This document shows, piece after piece, positions 28,499-36,444 of a DNA stretch of 64,000 nt (position 1 is its first letter; the number at the start of each line of letters is the position of its first letter). Under the pieces are notes generated by a model. The model ran no database searches and was not told the origin of the DNA. It saw nothing but the letters and a program-made list of their open reading frames with translations. The DNA is from Mycolicibacterium fallax (GTDB taxonomy: Bacteria; Actinomycetota; Actinomycetes; Mycobacteriales; Mycobacteriaceae): positions 1,674,001 through 1,738,000 of the forward strand of contig NZ_AP022603.1 in assembly GCF_010726955.1 (NCBI RefSeq), read 5' to 3'. The position numbers and the translations under genes are program-made.

Positions 28499-31279
28499 AT
28501 GCGCTACGACGGATTCATCTCCTACTCCCACGCCGCGGACGGGCAACTGGCGCCCGCGCTGCAAAGGGGGCTGCAGCGGCTGGCCAAACCGTGGTACCGG
28601 CGAAGGTCGTTGGAGATCTTCCGCGACGAGACCGGCCTGTCGGTTGATCCGGACCTGTGGACGGCCATCGTCCGGGCACTCGACGACGCGGAATGGTTCA
28701 TCCTGCTCACCTCACCCGGGGCCGCCGGCTCCGAGTGGGTCAATCGCGAGATCGAACACTGGAAGGCCAACCGTTCGGTCGACCGGATCCTGCCGGTGGT
28801 CACCGACGGAAACTGGGTGTGGGACAACGAGTCCGGTGACCTCAGTGCCGACTCCGATGCCGTTCCACCGGCGCTGCGCGGGGTGTTCACCGACGAGCCC
28901 CGTCACCTGGACCTGCGTTGGGCACACCGCGAAGAACACCTGGATCTGCGGGACAGTCGCTTCCGCAACGCGGCGGCCGAGATCGCCGCACCGCTGCACG
29001 GCCGGACCAAGGACGAGATCGAGGGTGAGGACGTCCGCCAGCATCGCCGGACCGTACGGATCGCCTGGTCCGCGGCCGCCACCCTGGTCATGCTGACCGT
29101 CATCGCCCTGATCGCCGGCGGCGTCGCGGTCCTCAACGCCCACCGGGCCGAACAACGGCGCGTGCTGGCCGAGTCCCAGCGGTTGTCCAACTACAGCCAG
29201 AACGAACCCGCCGGTTCCGACCTCGCCTTCCTGCTCGCGGCCCAGGGCTACCGCCTCAACGCCAATCCGCTCACCGAAGCCGCGTTGTTCAGGTCCGTCG
29301 CCGGTGCGCCCACCGAGATCAGTGCACGCATCCCGGCCGACGGCACGGTGTCGGCGGTGGCGATCTCCCAGGCGGCCGATCGGATGTGGCTCGGCACCAC
29401 CGAGGGCACCCTGGCCGTGCACCGCATCTCCGACGGCCGAGAACTCGCCCGGACACCCGACTTCTTCAAGCACGCGACGGTGGCGATGGTCCGACTCGGC
29501 AACGATGCGGTGGTGGTCACCGACGGCATCAGCATGGTCACCGTCGACGCAAACCTGAACCGGTCGGCGCTTCGGGTGTCGCCCGCGGCGGCCGGCAGTC
29601 TGGCCGCCGAGCCGTCCACCGGCCGGATCGCGGCGGGCGCGGTGGACGGAACGATCTCGGTCTGGGGAGCCGGCGACCTGACCCCCAACCGACAGTTCAC
29701 CGGGATCCCGGGCGCCGCCGCAGCGGATTTCCTCGGGGTCAGTGCGCTTGCCTGGACCCCCGGCGGCGGGCTGCTGGCGGCCGGCCAGGACGGCGGGCTG
29801 CGGCTGTTCGATCCCGCCGCACCCGACCGACCGGTCTGGGAGATCCAGGACACCGCCGGTCCCGGTGCCTGGGTCTCGGCGCTGACGGTGCTCGACGACG
29901 GCACCGTCGTGACCGGGGACACCGACGGCATGATCGGGGTTCTCGACGGCGCCACCGGAGCGTCGACCGGCGCTCAACCCGAAGCGCGGCGGGGCGGGGC
30001 CGTGCGGGGCCTGGCCTACACCGGCGACAAACCCGGGAACGGTTCGGTGGCAGCGGTCGACGACGACGGGTACCTACGGTTCTACGATCACCTGACCGGA
30101 AAGCCGGTGCTGACGCCGCTGCGGATCGCCGACGTGGCCACCGCGGTCGCCTGGGATCCGGCCAATCCCCTACGCGGGATCGTCGGCGGCCAGGGCGGTG
30201 CCGCGCTGCTGGACTACGGCACCGATCGGCTCCCCGCCATCGCGCACAAGGTCGACGGGTGGGACAACGTCGTCGACGTCGCCATGCCGGCCTCCGGTGA
30301 CCGCCTGGCCGTCGTGCGCAGTGATCTGTCCAAGCAGCCGCCGCTCAGCGAACTGGTGATGACCGACCCCCGCCATCCCGATCCGAACGATCCAGTGGTG
30401 CGGATCGCCTCCGCGGTGGAGCAACTTGCCTTCACCCCGGACGGCAGTCTGCTGCTGGCGGGTACCAGCGACGGCACCGTCGCGGTGTGGGACGGGCATT
30501 CCGGGAAAGCGACCCTCACCGACGTCGCCCCCGGCGATGTGGTTTCGCAGCTGGCGGTGTCTCCCGACGGTCAGACGGTGGCGACCGGTTCGATAAACAC
30601 CGATGCGGGAACGAAAGCGGATGCACCGGTACGGTTCTGGCGATTCGACGGCAGTACTCTGGTGGCGGCCGGCCAGACCGATCACCCCACGTTCGGCTAC
30701 GGATTGGCGTTTTCGCCGGACGGTCGGCATCTGGTCGTCGGTGGGGTCAACGAGTTCAGTATCGAACCCCTCGACGGCGGTCCGTCGCTGACGGTGCCGT
30801 TGAAGGACGATATGACCCGTTCGCTGACGGTTTCACCGGACAGCAAGACCGTCGCGGTGGGCCTGTGGAGCGGGCCGGTCCGGTTCTTCCGGCTGGACAC
30901 CGGTGAGGCGACTCTCGACGAGTTGCGCCAGGCCGAGCGCGCCACCGCAATCGCCTTCCGTGACAACAACATTCTCGTCACGGTGTCAGCCAACGGCGGA
31001 TTCAAACTCTGGGATCTGGTCGGATTGCGTTCGCTTTCCGATCAGAGCCTGTCGAGCGTGGATCCCGGCACCACCGCTGGCCTGCCGCTGACCCCAACCC
31101 TGGGACTGGGCACCGACATCGCGGCGACCGCCTCGCTCTTCGACGGCCGGCTCATCCGGTGGTCGCTGAACCCGACGGACTGGATCCGCGAGGGTTGCGC
31201 CACGCACCGACACGAACTCAACGATGCGGAGAAGGACCGCTTCAGTCTGCGCGCCGCGCCGACGGTGTGCTCGAGCTGA
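28499..31279 (+). CDS. Membrane-anchored TIR-WD40 protein
   Basis: A 926-residue protein. The start is the ATG at 28499, giving MRYDGFISYSHAADG, a canonical TIR-domain N-terminus; the frame upstream is open but unrelated. TIR domain residues 1-160: LEIFRDETGLS around 38-48 as the BB-loop region and SEWVNREIEHW with Glu84 at the place of the NADase catalytic Glu. A single membrane helix follows at about 189-211, then a linker typical of WD40-linked signalling proteins (ESQRLS, LAFLLAAQGYRLNANP). Residues 290-900 form a beta-propeller with repeats such as AFTPDGSLLLAGTSDGTVAVW. The end, DWIREGCATHRHELNDAEKD, resembles the C-terminal motif of STAND/WD40 proteins. NAD-consuming signalling or cell suicide is inferred. 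Confidence 0.9.
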   Translation: MRYDGFISYSHAADGQLAPALQRGLQRLAKPWYRRRSLEIFRDETGLSVDPDLWTAIVRALDDAEWFILLTSPGAAGSEWVNREIEHWKANRSVDRILPVVTDGNWVWDNESGDLSADSDAVPPALRGVFTDEPRHLDLRWAHREEHLDLRDSRFRNAAAEIAAPLHGRTKDEIEGEDVRQHRRTVRIAWSAAATLVMLTVIALIAGGVAVLNAHRAEQRRVLAESQRLSNYSQNEPAGSDLAFLLAAQGYRLNANPLTEAALFRSVAGAPTEISARIPADGTVSAVAISQAADRMWLGTTEGTLAVHRISDGRELARTPDFFKHATVAMVRLGNDAVVVTDGISMVTVDANLNRSALRVSPAAAGSLAAEPSTGRIAAGAVDGTISVWGAGDLTPNRQFTGIPGAAAADFLGVSALAWTPGGGLLAAGQDGGLRLFDPAAPDRPVWEIQDTAGPGAWVSALTVLDDGTVVTGDTDGMIGVLDGATGASTGAQPEARRGGAVRGLAYTGDKPGNGSVAAVDDDGYLRFYDHLTGKPVLTPLRIADVATAVAWDPANPLRGIVGGQGGAALLDYGTDRLPAIAHKVDGWDNVVDVAMPASGDRLAVVRSDLSKQPPLSELVMTDPRHPDPNDPVVRIASAVEQLAFTPDGSLLLAGTSDGTVAVWDGHSGKATLTDVAPGDVVSQLAVSPDGQTVATGSINTDAGTKADAPVRFWRFDGSTLVAAGQTDHPTFGYGLAFSPDGRHLVVGGVNEFSIEPLDGGPSLTVPLKDDMTRSLTVSPDSKTVAVGLWSGPVRFFRLDTGEATLDELRQAERATAIAFRDNNILVTVSANGGFKLWDLVGLRSLSDQSLSSVDPGTTAGLPLTPTLGLGTDIAATASLFDGRLIRWSLNPTDWIREGCATHRHELNDAEKDRFSLRAAPTVCSS

Positions 31280-31367
31280 TCCCCGGATCGGCCTCAGGCG
31301 GCGTGGAACTGCCCGGCCAACAGGCCGTCGCCGTCAGGGCCTGCCGCGGGCCGGGGGCCGCCGACGC

Positions 31368-32069
31368 CTAACGACCCCGGCGCGGCTTGCTGGCGACTTT
31401 TCCGGCGGCCGCCCGCGCGGCCTGCTTGGCCAGGGTCTTCTCCCGCGCGGTCCGCTTCGGCGCCGGCTCGGCCTGCCCCCGCGAGGAGCCGGGCCGGCGT
31501 CCGCGCACGACACCGGCGAACTCCTCGACCCAGGAGTTCGGCGACTCCACCGGGAAGGCCAGCGCCACCGGACAACTCGGCGCGTCGGTGATCGGCCGGT
31601 AGGTGAGGTCCTTGCGGTGATGCAGCCGGGCCAGCGACTGCGGCACGATCAGCACGCCGAGCCCCGCGGCGACGAGTTCGATTGCATCCGATGTGGTTTC
31701 GGGGCGGTGCTCAACCGGATTGCCCGGGGGATCCGGCCAGTCCACCACGTCGTCGAGGGGCCGCAGCGTCGACTCTTCGACGAGGTCGGCGGCGGTGAGT
31801 TCGTCGGCGGCGGCAAGCAAATGGTCGGTGGGCACCACCGCGACCGTCGTCTCCGCATACAGCGCAATGACCGCCAGCCCGGCGGTGTCGCTCGGCGGTC
31901 GCAGCAGCGCCAGGTCCACCGCCCCGGAGCGCACCGCCTCGGCCGCGGCGGCCGCGGGCACCGCGTGCAGTCGCAGCGCGACGTCGGGGTGGCGATGCGC
32001 CCAGATCCGCGCCCACTTCGCCGGCGTCGCACCGGGTACGTACCCGAGAGTCAGGGAGGCCGGGGTCAT
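31368..32069 (-). CDS. LysR substrate-binding-domain protein lacking the HTH
   Basis: A 233-residue protein consisting only of a LysR-type effector domain. The N-terminus MTPASLTLGYVPGATPAKWARIW corresponds to the first strand of the ligand domain, so the ~90-residue winged helix-turn-helix and its linker are missing. VDLALLRPPSDTAGL, VVPTDHLLAAADELTAADL and GVLIVPQSLARLHHRKDLTYRPI follow the family. The C-terminal 40 residues are Lys/Arg-rich (KRTAREKTLAKQAARAAAGK). Stand-alone effector domains of this form occur in mycobacteria. Function unknown; the basic tail might bind nucleic acid non-specifically. The short gap upstream shows no frame that would restore an HTH. Confidence 0.8.
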   Translation of the reverse strand: MTPASLTLGYVPGATPAKWARIWAHRHPDVALRLHAVPAAAAAEAVRSGAVDLALLRPPSDTAGLAVIALYAETTVAVVPTDHLLAAADELTAADLVEESTLRPLDDVVDWPDPPGNPVEHRPETTSDAIELVAAGLGVLIVPQSLARLHHRKDLTYRPITDAPSCPVALAFPVESPNSWVEEFAGVVRGRRPGSSRGQAEPAPKRTAREKTLAKQAARAAAGKVASKPRRGR

Positions 32070-32127
32070 CGCCTCAGGCTACCGAAACACCGATCCCAGA
32101 CGCCGGCCAAAGCCCCGTGCCGACCGG

Positions 32128-33057
32128 TCAAACCGCCAGCGTGGTGTCGGTCTCCGCTTCGGCGAACGCCACCACCCGGGCCGCGACCTCGTAGTCACAC
32201 GCCAGCACCGATCGGCCGATCAGGACCGGCCCGCCACGCAGCCCGAACCGGCCGCTGACTCCGACATAGCTGCCCGGCGGGATCGGTTCGCTGATGCAGT
32301 ACAGGCTCGGACCGGCACCCGCGTCGATGTCATTGGCGAACCGGTTGGCCGCCACCTGAACGACCTTGTGCGCCAAGGCCAGCGGCCCCGCGTCGGAGAC
32401 CTTCGACAGATTCGACGCCACCCAGCCGGGATGCGTCAGCTGAGTGACCACCGCGGAGCCGGCGGCCCGCAGCCGGCGGTCGAGCTCCAGCCCCCACAGC
32501 ATCACGGCCAGCTTGGACTGGGCGTAGGAACCCATGGTGGTCCAGTTGTCCCGACGCAGGTGCGGGTCATCGAGGTGCAACTTCGCCGTCCGGTGCGCAT
32601 CGGAGCCGACATTGATGATCTGCGCGCCGATCCGCGGCAGCAGCAGGTTGGTCAACGCGAACGGCCCGAGCAGGTTGGTGCCCAGCGTCATCTCGAAGCC
32701 GTCGACGGTCTCCCGGCGCCGGTCGGTGAGCGCTCCGGCGTTGTTGATCAGGATGTCGATGTCGCCGTCCAGCCGCTCGGGGAATGTGCGCACCGAGGAC
32801 AGGTCGGCAAGGTCCAACTCGATCACCGAGGTGGCGCCGCCCATCTCGGCGGCGCGCCGGCGCCCCAGTTCGGTGTTGCGCACCGCCAGGATCACCTGCG
32901 CGCCGGCCCGCGCGAGCGCGCGGGCCGTGCCCAATCCGACGCCGTTGGTCGCCCCGGTCACCACGATGCGCTTACCGGCCTGGTCGCCGAGGCGGTCCGG
33001 GGACCACGGTGCTGACACGACGCACGCCGCAGCGGCGGCGCCGGGCTCGCCGGTCAT
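32128..33057 (-). CDS. Short-chain dehydrogenase/reductase
   Basis: A 309-residue SDR of the retinol-dehydrogenase/WW-oxidoreductase type. The cofactor motif is TGATNGVGLGTARALA, followed by ILINNAGAL, with YAQSKLAVMLW providing the catalytic Tyr-x3-Lys. The start is the ATG at 33057-33055, overlapping the stop of the upstream small secreted-protein gene as ATGA (33054-33057); a further-upstream ATG at 33198 would read through that gene in another frame. NADP use is likely from the Arg after the first strand (AVRNTELGRRR). Substrate unknown. Confidence 0.88.
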   Translation of the reverse strand: MTGEPGAAAAACVVSAPWSPDRLGDQAGKRIVVTGATNGVGLGTARALARAGAQVILAVRNTELGRRRAAEMGGATSVIELDLADLSSVRTFPERLDGDIDILINNAGALTDRRRETVDGFEMTLGTNLLGPFALTNLLLPRIGAQIINVGSDAHRTAKLHLDDPHLRRDNWTTMGSYAQSKLAVMLWGLELDRRLRAAGSAVVTQLTHPGWVASNLSKVSDAGPLALAHKVVQVAANRFANDIDAGAGPSLYCISEPIPPGSYVGVSGRFGLRGGPVLIGRSVLACDYEVAARVVAFAEAETDTTLAV

Positions 33058-33380
33058 CCGTACATCGACCCGTGCTGCCCGTGCGCCATCCCCATCCCGG
33101 GACCCATCCCGGGACCCATCCCCGGGCCCATTCGGTGGCCCCCCGGGTGCCCGGTTTGCGGGCCGGCCGGGTGGTGATTGGCGCAGTCCGGGTTCCACGT
33201 GCCGTCGGGGGCCCGGCAGCGCGTCCCGACCGGCGGGGCCGGATTCACCTCGGTGGACGGCGCCGCCACCGGGGCGAGCGCGGGCCCGGCGGTGTCCGGG
33301 ACGACACCGCCGCCGAGTCCGAAGGCGGCGGCCAGCGCGACCGCGGCCGCACCGATGAGCGTTGCGCGTCTGATGAACAC
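33054..33380 (-). CDS. Small secreted Met/Gly-Pro-rich protein
   Basis: A 108-residue exported protein. The GTG at 33380 is preferred because it has GGGAAG ten bases upstream and opens directly into a signal peptide (FIRRATLIGAAAVALAAAFG); the ATG at 33407 adds nine residues. The mature part has a Cys pair (GTRCRAPDGTWNPDCANHHP) and ends in Met-Gly-Pro-Gly repeats plus His (GPGMGPGMGPGMGMAHG), a composition that could bind soft metals such as copper. Function not known. Its stop codon overlaps the SDR start, so the two are co-translated although no common role is evident. Confidence 0.7.
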   Translation of the reverse strand: MFIRRATLIGAAAVALAAAFGLGGGVVPDTAGPALAPVAAPSTEVNPAPPVGTRCRAPDGTWNPDCANHHPAGPQTGHPGGHRMGPGMGPGMGPGMGMAHGQHGSMYG

Positions 33381-33560
33381 ACCGATCACTTCCCTAGGGC
33401 TGACCATCCGGCGCGCGGCACCGTTGCCGGCGCACTCAGCCCAGTTTCCCAGCATTGACCCGCCCGGTCCAGGGTCTGAAGTCCCCGACGGTGCCCGCAC
33501 CGGACCGAGGAGGAATACGGTTGGCACGGGATTTCCATCGCCGATCGGAAAGGACAGTCC

Positions 33561-34145
33561 GTGGAGAGTCGGCAGGTACCCGAGACGACCCGCGCCGAGG
33601 TGCTCGCGGTGTGCGTGGTCGCTGGACTGCACGCCGACCCCGGCAAGGTCGGGGTGACCGCCATCGACAAACGGCCGGTGGACGGGCCGGTCAAGGCCGG
33701 GCCGCTCGGCCTGTACGCCGATGTGCAGGCCGATCGCAAACACCACGGCGGCCCGGACAAGGCGATCTACGTGTACGCCCAGGAGGACGCCGATTTCTGG
33801 TCCGCCGAACTCGGCCGCAACCTGCCGCCGGGCTGGTTCGGTGAGAACCTGCGGGTCACCGGGATCGACGTGAACGCGGCGGTGATCGGCGAGCGCTGGC
33901 GCATCGGGGACACCGTCGAGGTCGAGGTGACCTCGCCCCGGACGCCGTGCCAGACCTTCGCCCGCTGGGTGGGCGGCCAGGACGAGCCCGGCTGGGTCAA
34001 GCGGTTCGCCGCCGCGGGCCGGCTCGGCCCGTACCTGAAGGTGCTGCAGACCGGTGAGGTCCGGGCCGGTGATCGGGTGGCCGTCATCCACCGGCCCGAC
34101 GGGGCGCCGACCATCCTGGAGAGCTTTCGCCGGTCCCGCGGCTAA
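33561..34145 (+). CDS. MOSC-domain protein (YiiM-like)
   Basis: A 194-residue MOSC-domain protein. GTG start at 33561. Seen: a core with TAIDKRPVDGPVKAGPLGLYADVQADRKHHGGPDKAIYVYAQED shared with YiiM-type MOSC proteins, GWFGENLRVTGIDV, and the conserved Cys in SPRTPCQTFARW, which in this family contacts the molybdenum cofactor. YiiM-like enzymes reduce N-hydroxylated compounds with Mo cofactor and a redox partner. The protein lacks the beta-barrel N-terminal domain of eukaryotic mARC. It stands alone between divergent and convergent genes. Confidence 0.9.
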   Translation: MESRQVPETTRAEVLAVCVVAGLHADPGKVGVTAIDKRPVDGPVKAGPLGLYADVQADRKHHGGPDKAIYVYAQEDADFWSAELGRNLPPGWFGENLRVTGIDVNAAVIGERWRIGDTVEVEVTSPRTPCQTFARWVGGQDEPGWVKRFAAAGRLGPYLKVLQTGEVRAGDRVAVIHRPDGAPTILESFRRSRG

Positions 34146-34178
34146 AGCACCGGGCGATCCCGCGGTGCGACCGCCGGT

Positions 34179-35207
34179 TCAGCCGCCGCCGCGCGCGACG
34201 GCAACCAGCACGCCGAGGGCGGCGATGCGTTCCTCGACCGTGCCGGACACCTTGGCCAGCAGCGTGCCGATGCCGGCGCCCCGGTACGCGCGCACCCGCC
34301 GGGCGATGCGGTCGCGGTCGCCGATGATGTTGGTGAGCTCGCCCAGTTCCCGCGGCACCGCGGCGCGGGCGGCGGCCCGGTCGCCGCGCTGCCACAGTTC
34401 GGCGACCTCGGCGATCTGCTCGGCGAAGCCCAGCCGGCCGAAGGCCCGGTTGTAGAAGTTCTCCGCACCGGCGCCCATCGCGCCGATGGTGAACGCGTAG
34501 CCGGCCGCATGCTCACCGATCAGCGCTTCGACGCGGGTCTGGTCGTCGGTGACCTCCAGTGCCACCGGGGCCACCAGGTCCAGCGCGGACGGGTCGCGGC
34601 CGGCTCGCGCGGCGCCCTCGGCCAGTGGGCCGAGGAACACCTCGGCGAGCTCGGGGATGAACGCGTTGCCCAGCCACCCGTCGGCGAGCTCACCGGTCAG
34701 CCGCAGGTTCGCCGGGCCCATCGCGGCGACGTAGACCGGCAGCTCCGCGGGCAGCAGGGCGGGCACCAGCGCGGCGCCGCGGCTGTCCGGCAACGGCAGC
34801 CGGTATTCCTCGCCGTCGTACCGCAGGCGCTCGCCGCGGGCGATCATCCGCACGATGTCGATGGTCTCGCGGGTGCGCCGGACCGGGTGCTCAAAGCGCA
34901 CCCCGTGCCAGCCCTCCATCACCCGCGGACCGGACACCCCGATGCCGAGGGTGAACCGGCCGCCGGAGAGCTGCTGGAGGCTCAGGGCCGACCCGGCCAG
35001 CATCGCGGGGGTGCGGGATCCCAGCTGCACGACGAACGTCCCCAGTCCAATCGTGCTGGTTCGCGCCGCGAGGTAGGACAGGCCGGTCAGCGCGTCGTAG
35101 CCCCAGATCTCCGGTGCCCACAGCGAGTCGACGCCGATCTCCTCGGCGGCCTGGGCGAACTCGACGGCCCGCGGTTCGTGCGGCTGGATCACGACGCCGA
35201 CGCGCAT
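34179..35207 (-). CDS. LLM-class F420-dependent oxidoreductase
   Basis: A 342-residue luciferase-like monooxygenase-fold protein of the F420-dependent type common in mycobacteria. The start is the ATG at 35207-35205 (MRVGVVIQPHEPRAVEF) with GAAGAG seven bases before; an upstream ATG at 35228 is less well placed. Family elements: SLWAPEIWGYDALT, AARTSTIGLGTFVVQLGSRTPAMLAGSALSL, RFTLGIGVSGPRVMEGWHG and PVYVAAMGPANLRLTGELADGW. Substrate unknown. It is divergent from the SRPBCC/TetR pair, and an AAACTATG-N8-CATAGTTT dyad in the shared promoter could control both sides. Confidence 0.9.
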   Translation of the reverse strand: MRVGVVIQPHEPRAVEFAQAAEEIGVDSLWAPEIWGYDALTGLSYLAARTSTIGLGTFVVQLGSRTPAMLAGSALSLQQLSGGRFTLGIGVSGPRVMEGWHGVRFEHPVRRTRETIDIVRMIARGERLRYDGEEYRLPLPDSRGAALVPALLPAELPVYVAAMGPANLRLTGELADGWLGNAFIPELAEVFLGPLAEGAARAGRDPSALDLVAPVALEVTDDQTRVEALIGEHAAGYAFTIGAMGAGAENFYNRAFGRLGFAEQIAEVAELWQRGDRAAARAAVPRELGELTNIIGDRDRIARRVRAYRGAGIGTLLAKVSGTVEERIAALGVLVAVARGGG

Positions 35208-35235
35208 AACTCTTCCCTTCGACGACACCGAGGCT

Positions 35236-35259
35236 AAACTATGTTTCTAACCATAGTTT
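35236..35259. promoter_or_regulatory. TetR-type operator between LLM and SRPBCC genes
   Basis: AAACTATG at 35236-35243 and CATAGTTT at 35252-35259 form a perfect 8-bp dyad with an 8-bp spacer, in a 69-bp divergent promoter. It ends just before the ribosome site GGAGGAGG of the SRPBCC gene. The TetR gene two steps downstream is the obvious candidate binder. Confidence 0.65.
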
Positions 35260-35276
35260 TACGGAGGAGGTTTCGG

Positions 35277-35792
35277 ATGCGGTATCGCGATGCGCCGACC
35301 GTGCAGGAAACCGCGGTGATCGCCGCCGCACCGGAGCGAGTCTGGGAATTGGTGATCGACGTGATGCTGTCGGTCCGCTTCTCCCCCGAACTGACGGCGA
35401 TCGAGTGGCTCGACGGCGACCGAGTCGCCGTCGGGAACCGGTTCCGTGGCCACAACGCCCATCCCGCCATCGGGCAGTGGACCACCGAGTCGGTGGTCGT
35501 CGAGGTCGAGGACGGCCGCCGCTGGGTCTGGGCCGTTCTGGGCACCGATGGCCATCCCGCCGCAACCTGGGGGTTCGAGGTCGAACCCGACCGCAACGGA
35601 ACCCTGTTGCGTCAGTGGGGGCGCATCGGCCCCGCCCCCTCCGGGCTGAGCCTCGCCATTGAACAGATGCCGGAGAAGGAGGGCCGGATCATCGACAATC
35701 GGCTCGCCGAGTGGCGGGCAGGGATCCTGGCGAACCTGCGCGGCATCAGCGAAATCGTTGCCGCAGAGCCCAATTCGCCCATTCCGGACTAG
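35277..35792 (+). CDS. SRPBCC-family protein
   Basis: A 171-residue protein of the START/polyketide-cyclase (SRPBCC) superfamily. The start is the ATG at 35277, preceded by GGAGGAGG with six bases' spacing, rather than the ATG at 35241 that overlaps the operator. Fold features: QETAVIAAAPERVWELVIDV at the N-terminus, IEWLDGDRVAVGNRFRG, and the long C-terminal helix EGRIIDNRLAEWRAGILANL, which closes a hydrophobic cavity. Such proteins bind or cyclise small lipophilic ligands. The stop is five bases from the TetR start, so the two genes form an operon; the ligand may be shared. Confidence 0.82.
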   Translation: MRYRDAPTVQETAVIAAAPERVWELVIDVMLSVRFSPELTAIEWLDGDRVAVGNRFRGHNAHPAIGQWTTESVVVEVEDGRRWVWAVLGTDGHPAATWGFEVEPDRNGTLLRQWGRIGPAPSGLSLAIEQMPEKEGRIIDNRLAEWRAGILANLRGISEIVAAEPNSPIPD

Positions 35793-35796
35793 GCGG

Positions 35797-36444
35797 ATGC
35801 CACCGCACGGCGAAACGCGTCGCCGCATGCTGGACGCGGCGATTGCGGTGCTGCGGGAACGCGGCGCGGCGGGATTGTCGATCGGTGAGGTGCTCGCCCG
35901 CAGCGGTTGCCCGCGCGGCTCGGTGTACCACCATTTCCCCGGCGGACGCACCGAACTGCTGCGCCAGACGCTCGACTACGCCGACCAGTCGTACACCGCC
36001 ATGATCCAGCGCGCCGCCGACCGCGGCGGCTCCGCGGGGGTGCTCGAGCGGATGCTCTCGTTCTGGACCACCGTGCTGGTCGACAGCGACTTCCGGGCCG
36101 GCTGTCCGATCAGCGCCTCTGCGGTGAATCCCGCAGTGGGACAGGAAGAATTGGCGAGCCGCGCGGCGCAGATCCACCTCGGCTGGCGCGACGCCGTGGC
36201 CGCCGTGTTCGCCTCCGAGGGCGAGGCCCCCGACGGCGCGCAGGAACGTGCCACCACGGCACTGGCCGTCCTGGACGGCGCGGTCACGCTGTGCCGGATC
36301 ACCCGCAGCATCGAGCCCCTGCAGACGGTTGCCCAGTCTCTGCGCACGCTCCCCGGCGCGACCCACGCACCAGTGGTCGACGATCGAGCCGCCGGTGTTC
36401 GTCAGACCAGGGCCGGTGCGACGGCGTCGCGCTCGGGTAGCTGA
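35797..36444 (+). CDS. TetR/AcrR-family regulator
   Basis: A 215-residue TetR repressor. The start is the ATG at 35797 (MPPHGETRRRMLDAAIAVLRERG), four bases after the SRPBCC stop. The helix-turn-helix is LSIGEVLARSGCPRGSVYHHFPGGRTELL. The Cys in AGCPISASAVNP, in the ligand domain, matches the LmrA/YxaF-like subfamily, which senses hydrophobic compounds. The downstream gene is convergent and overlaps this gene's 3' end by 43 bp. Autoregulation through the dyad at 35236-35259 is inferred. Confidence 0.88.
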   Translation: MPPHGETRRRMLDAAIAVLRERGAAGLSIGEVLARSGCPRGSVYHHFPGGRTELLRQTLDYADQSYTAMIQRAADRGGSAGVLERMLSFWTTVLVDSDFRAGCPISASAVNPAVGQEELASRAAQIHLGWRDAVAAVFASEGEAPDGAQERATTALAVLDGAVTLCRITRSIEPLQTVAQSLRTLPGATHAPVVDDRAAGVRQTRAGATASRSGS

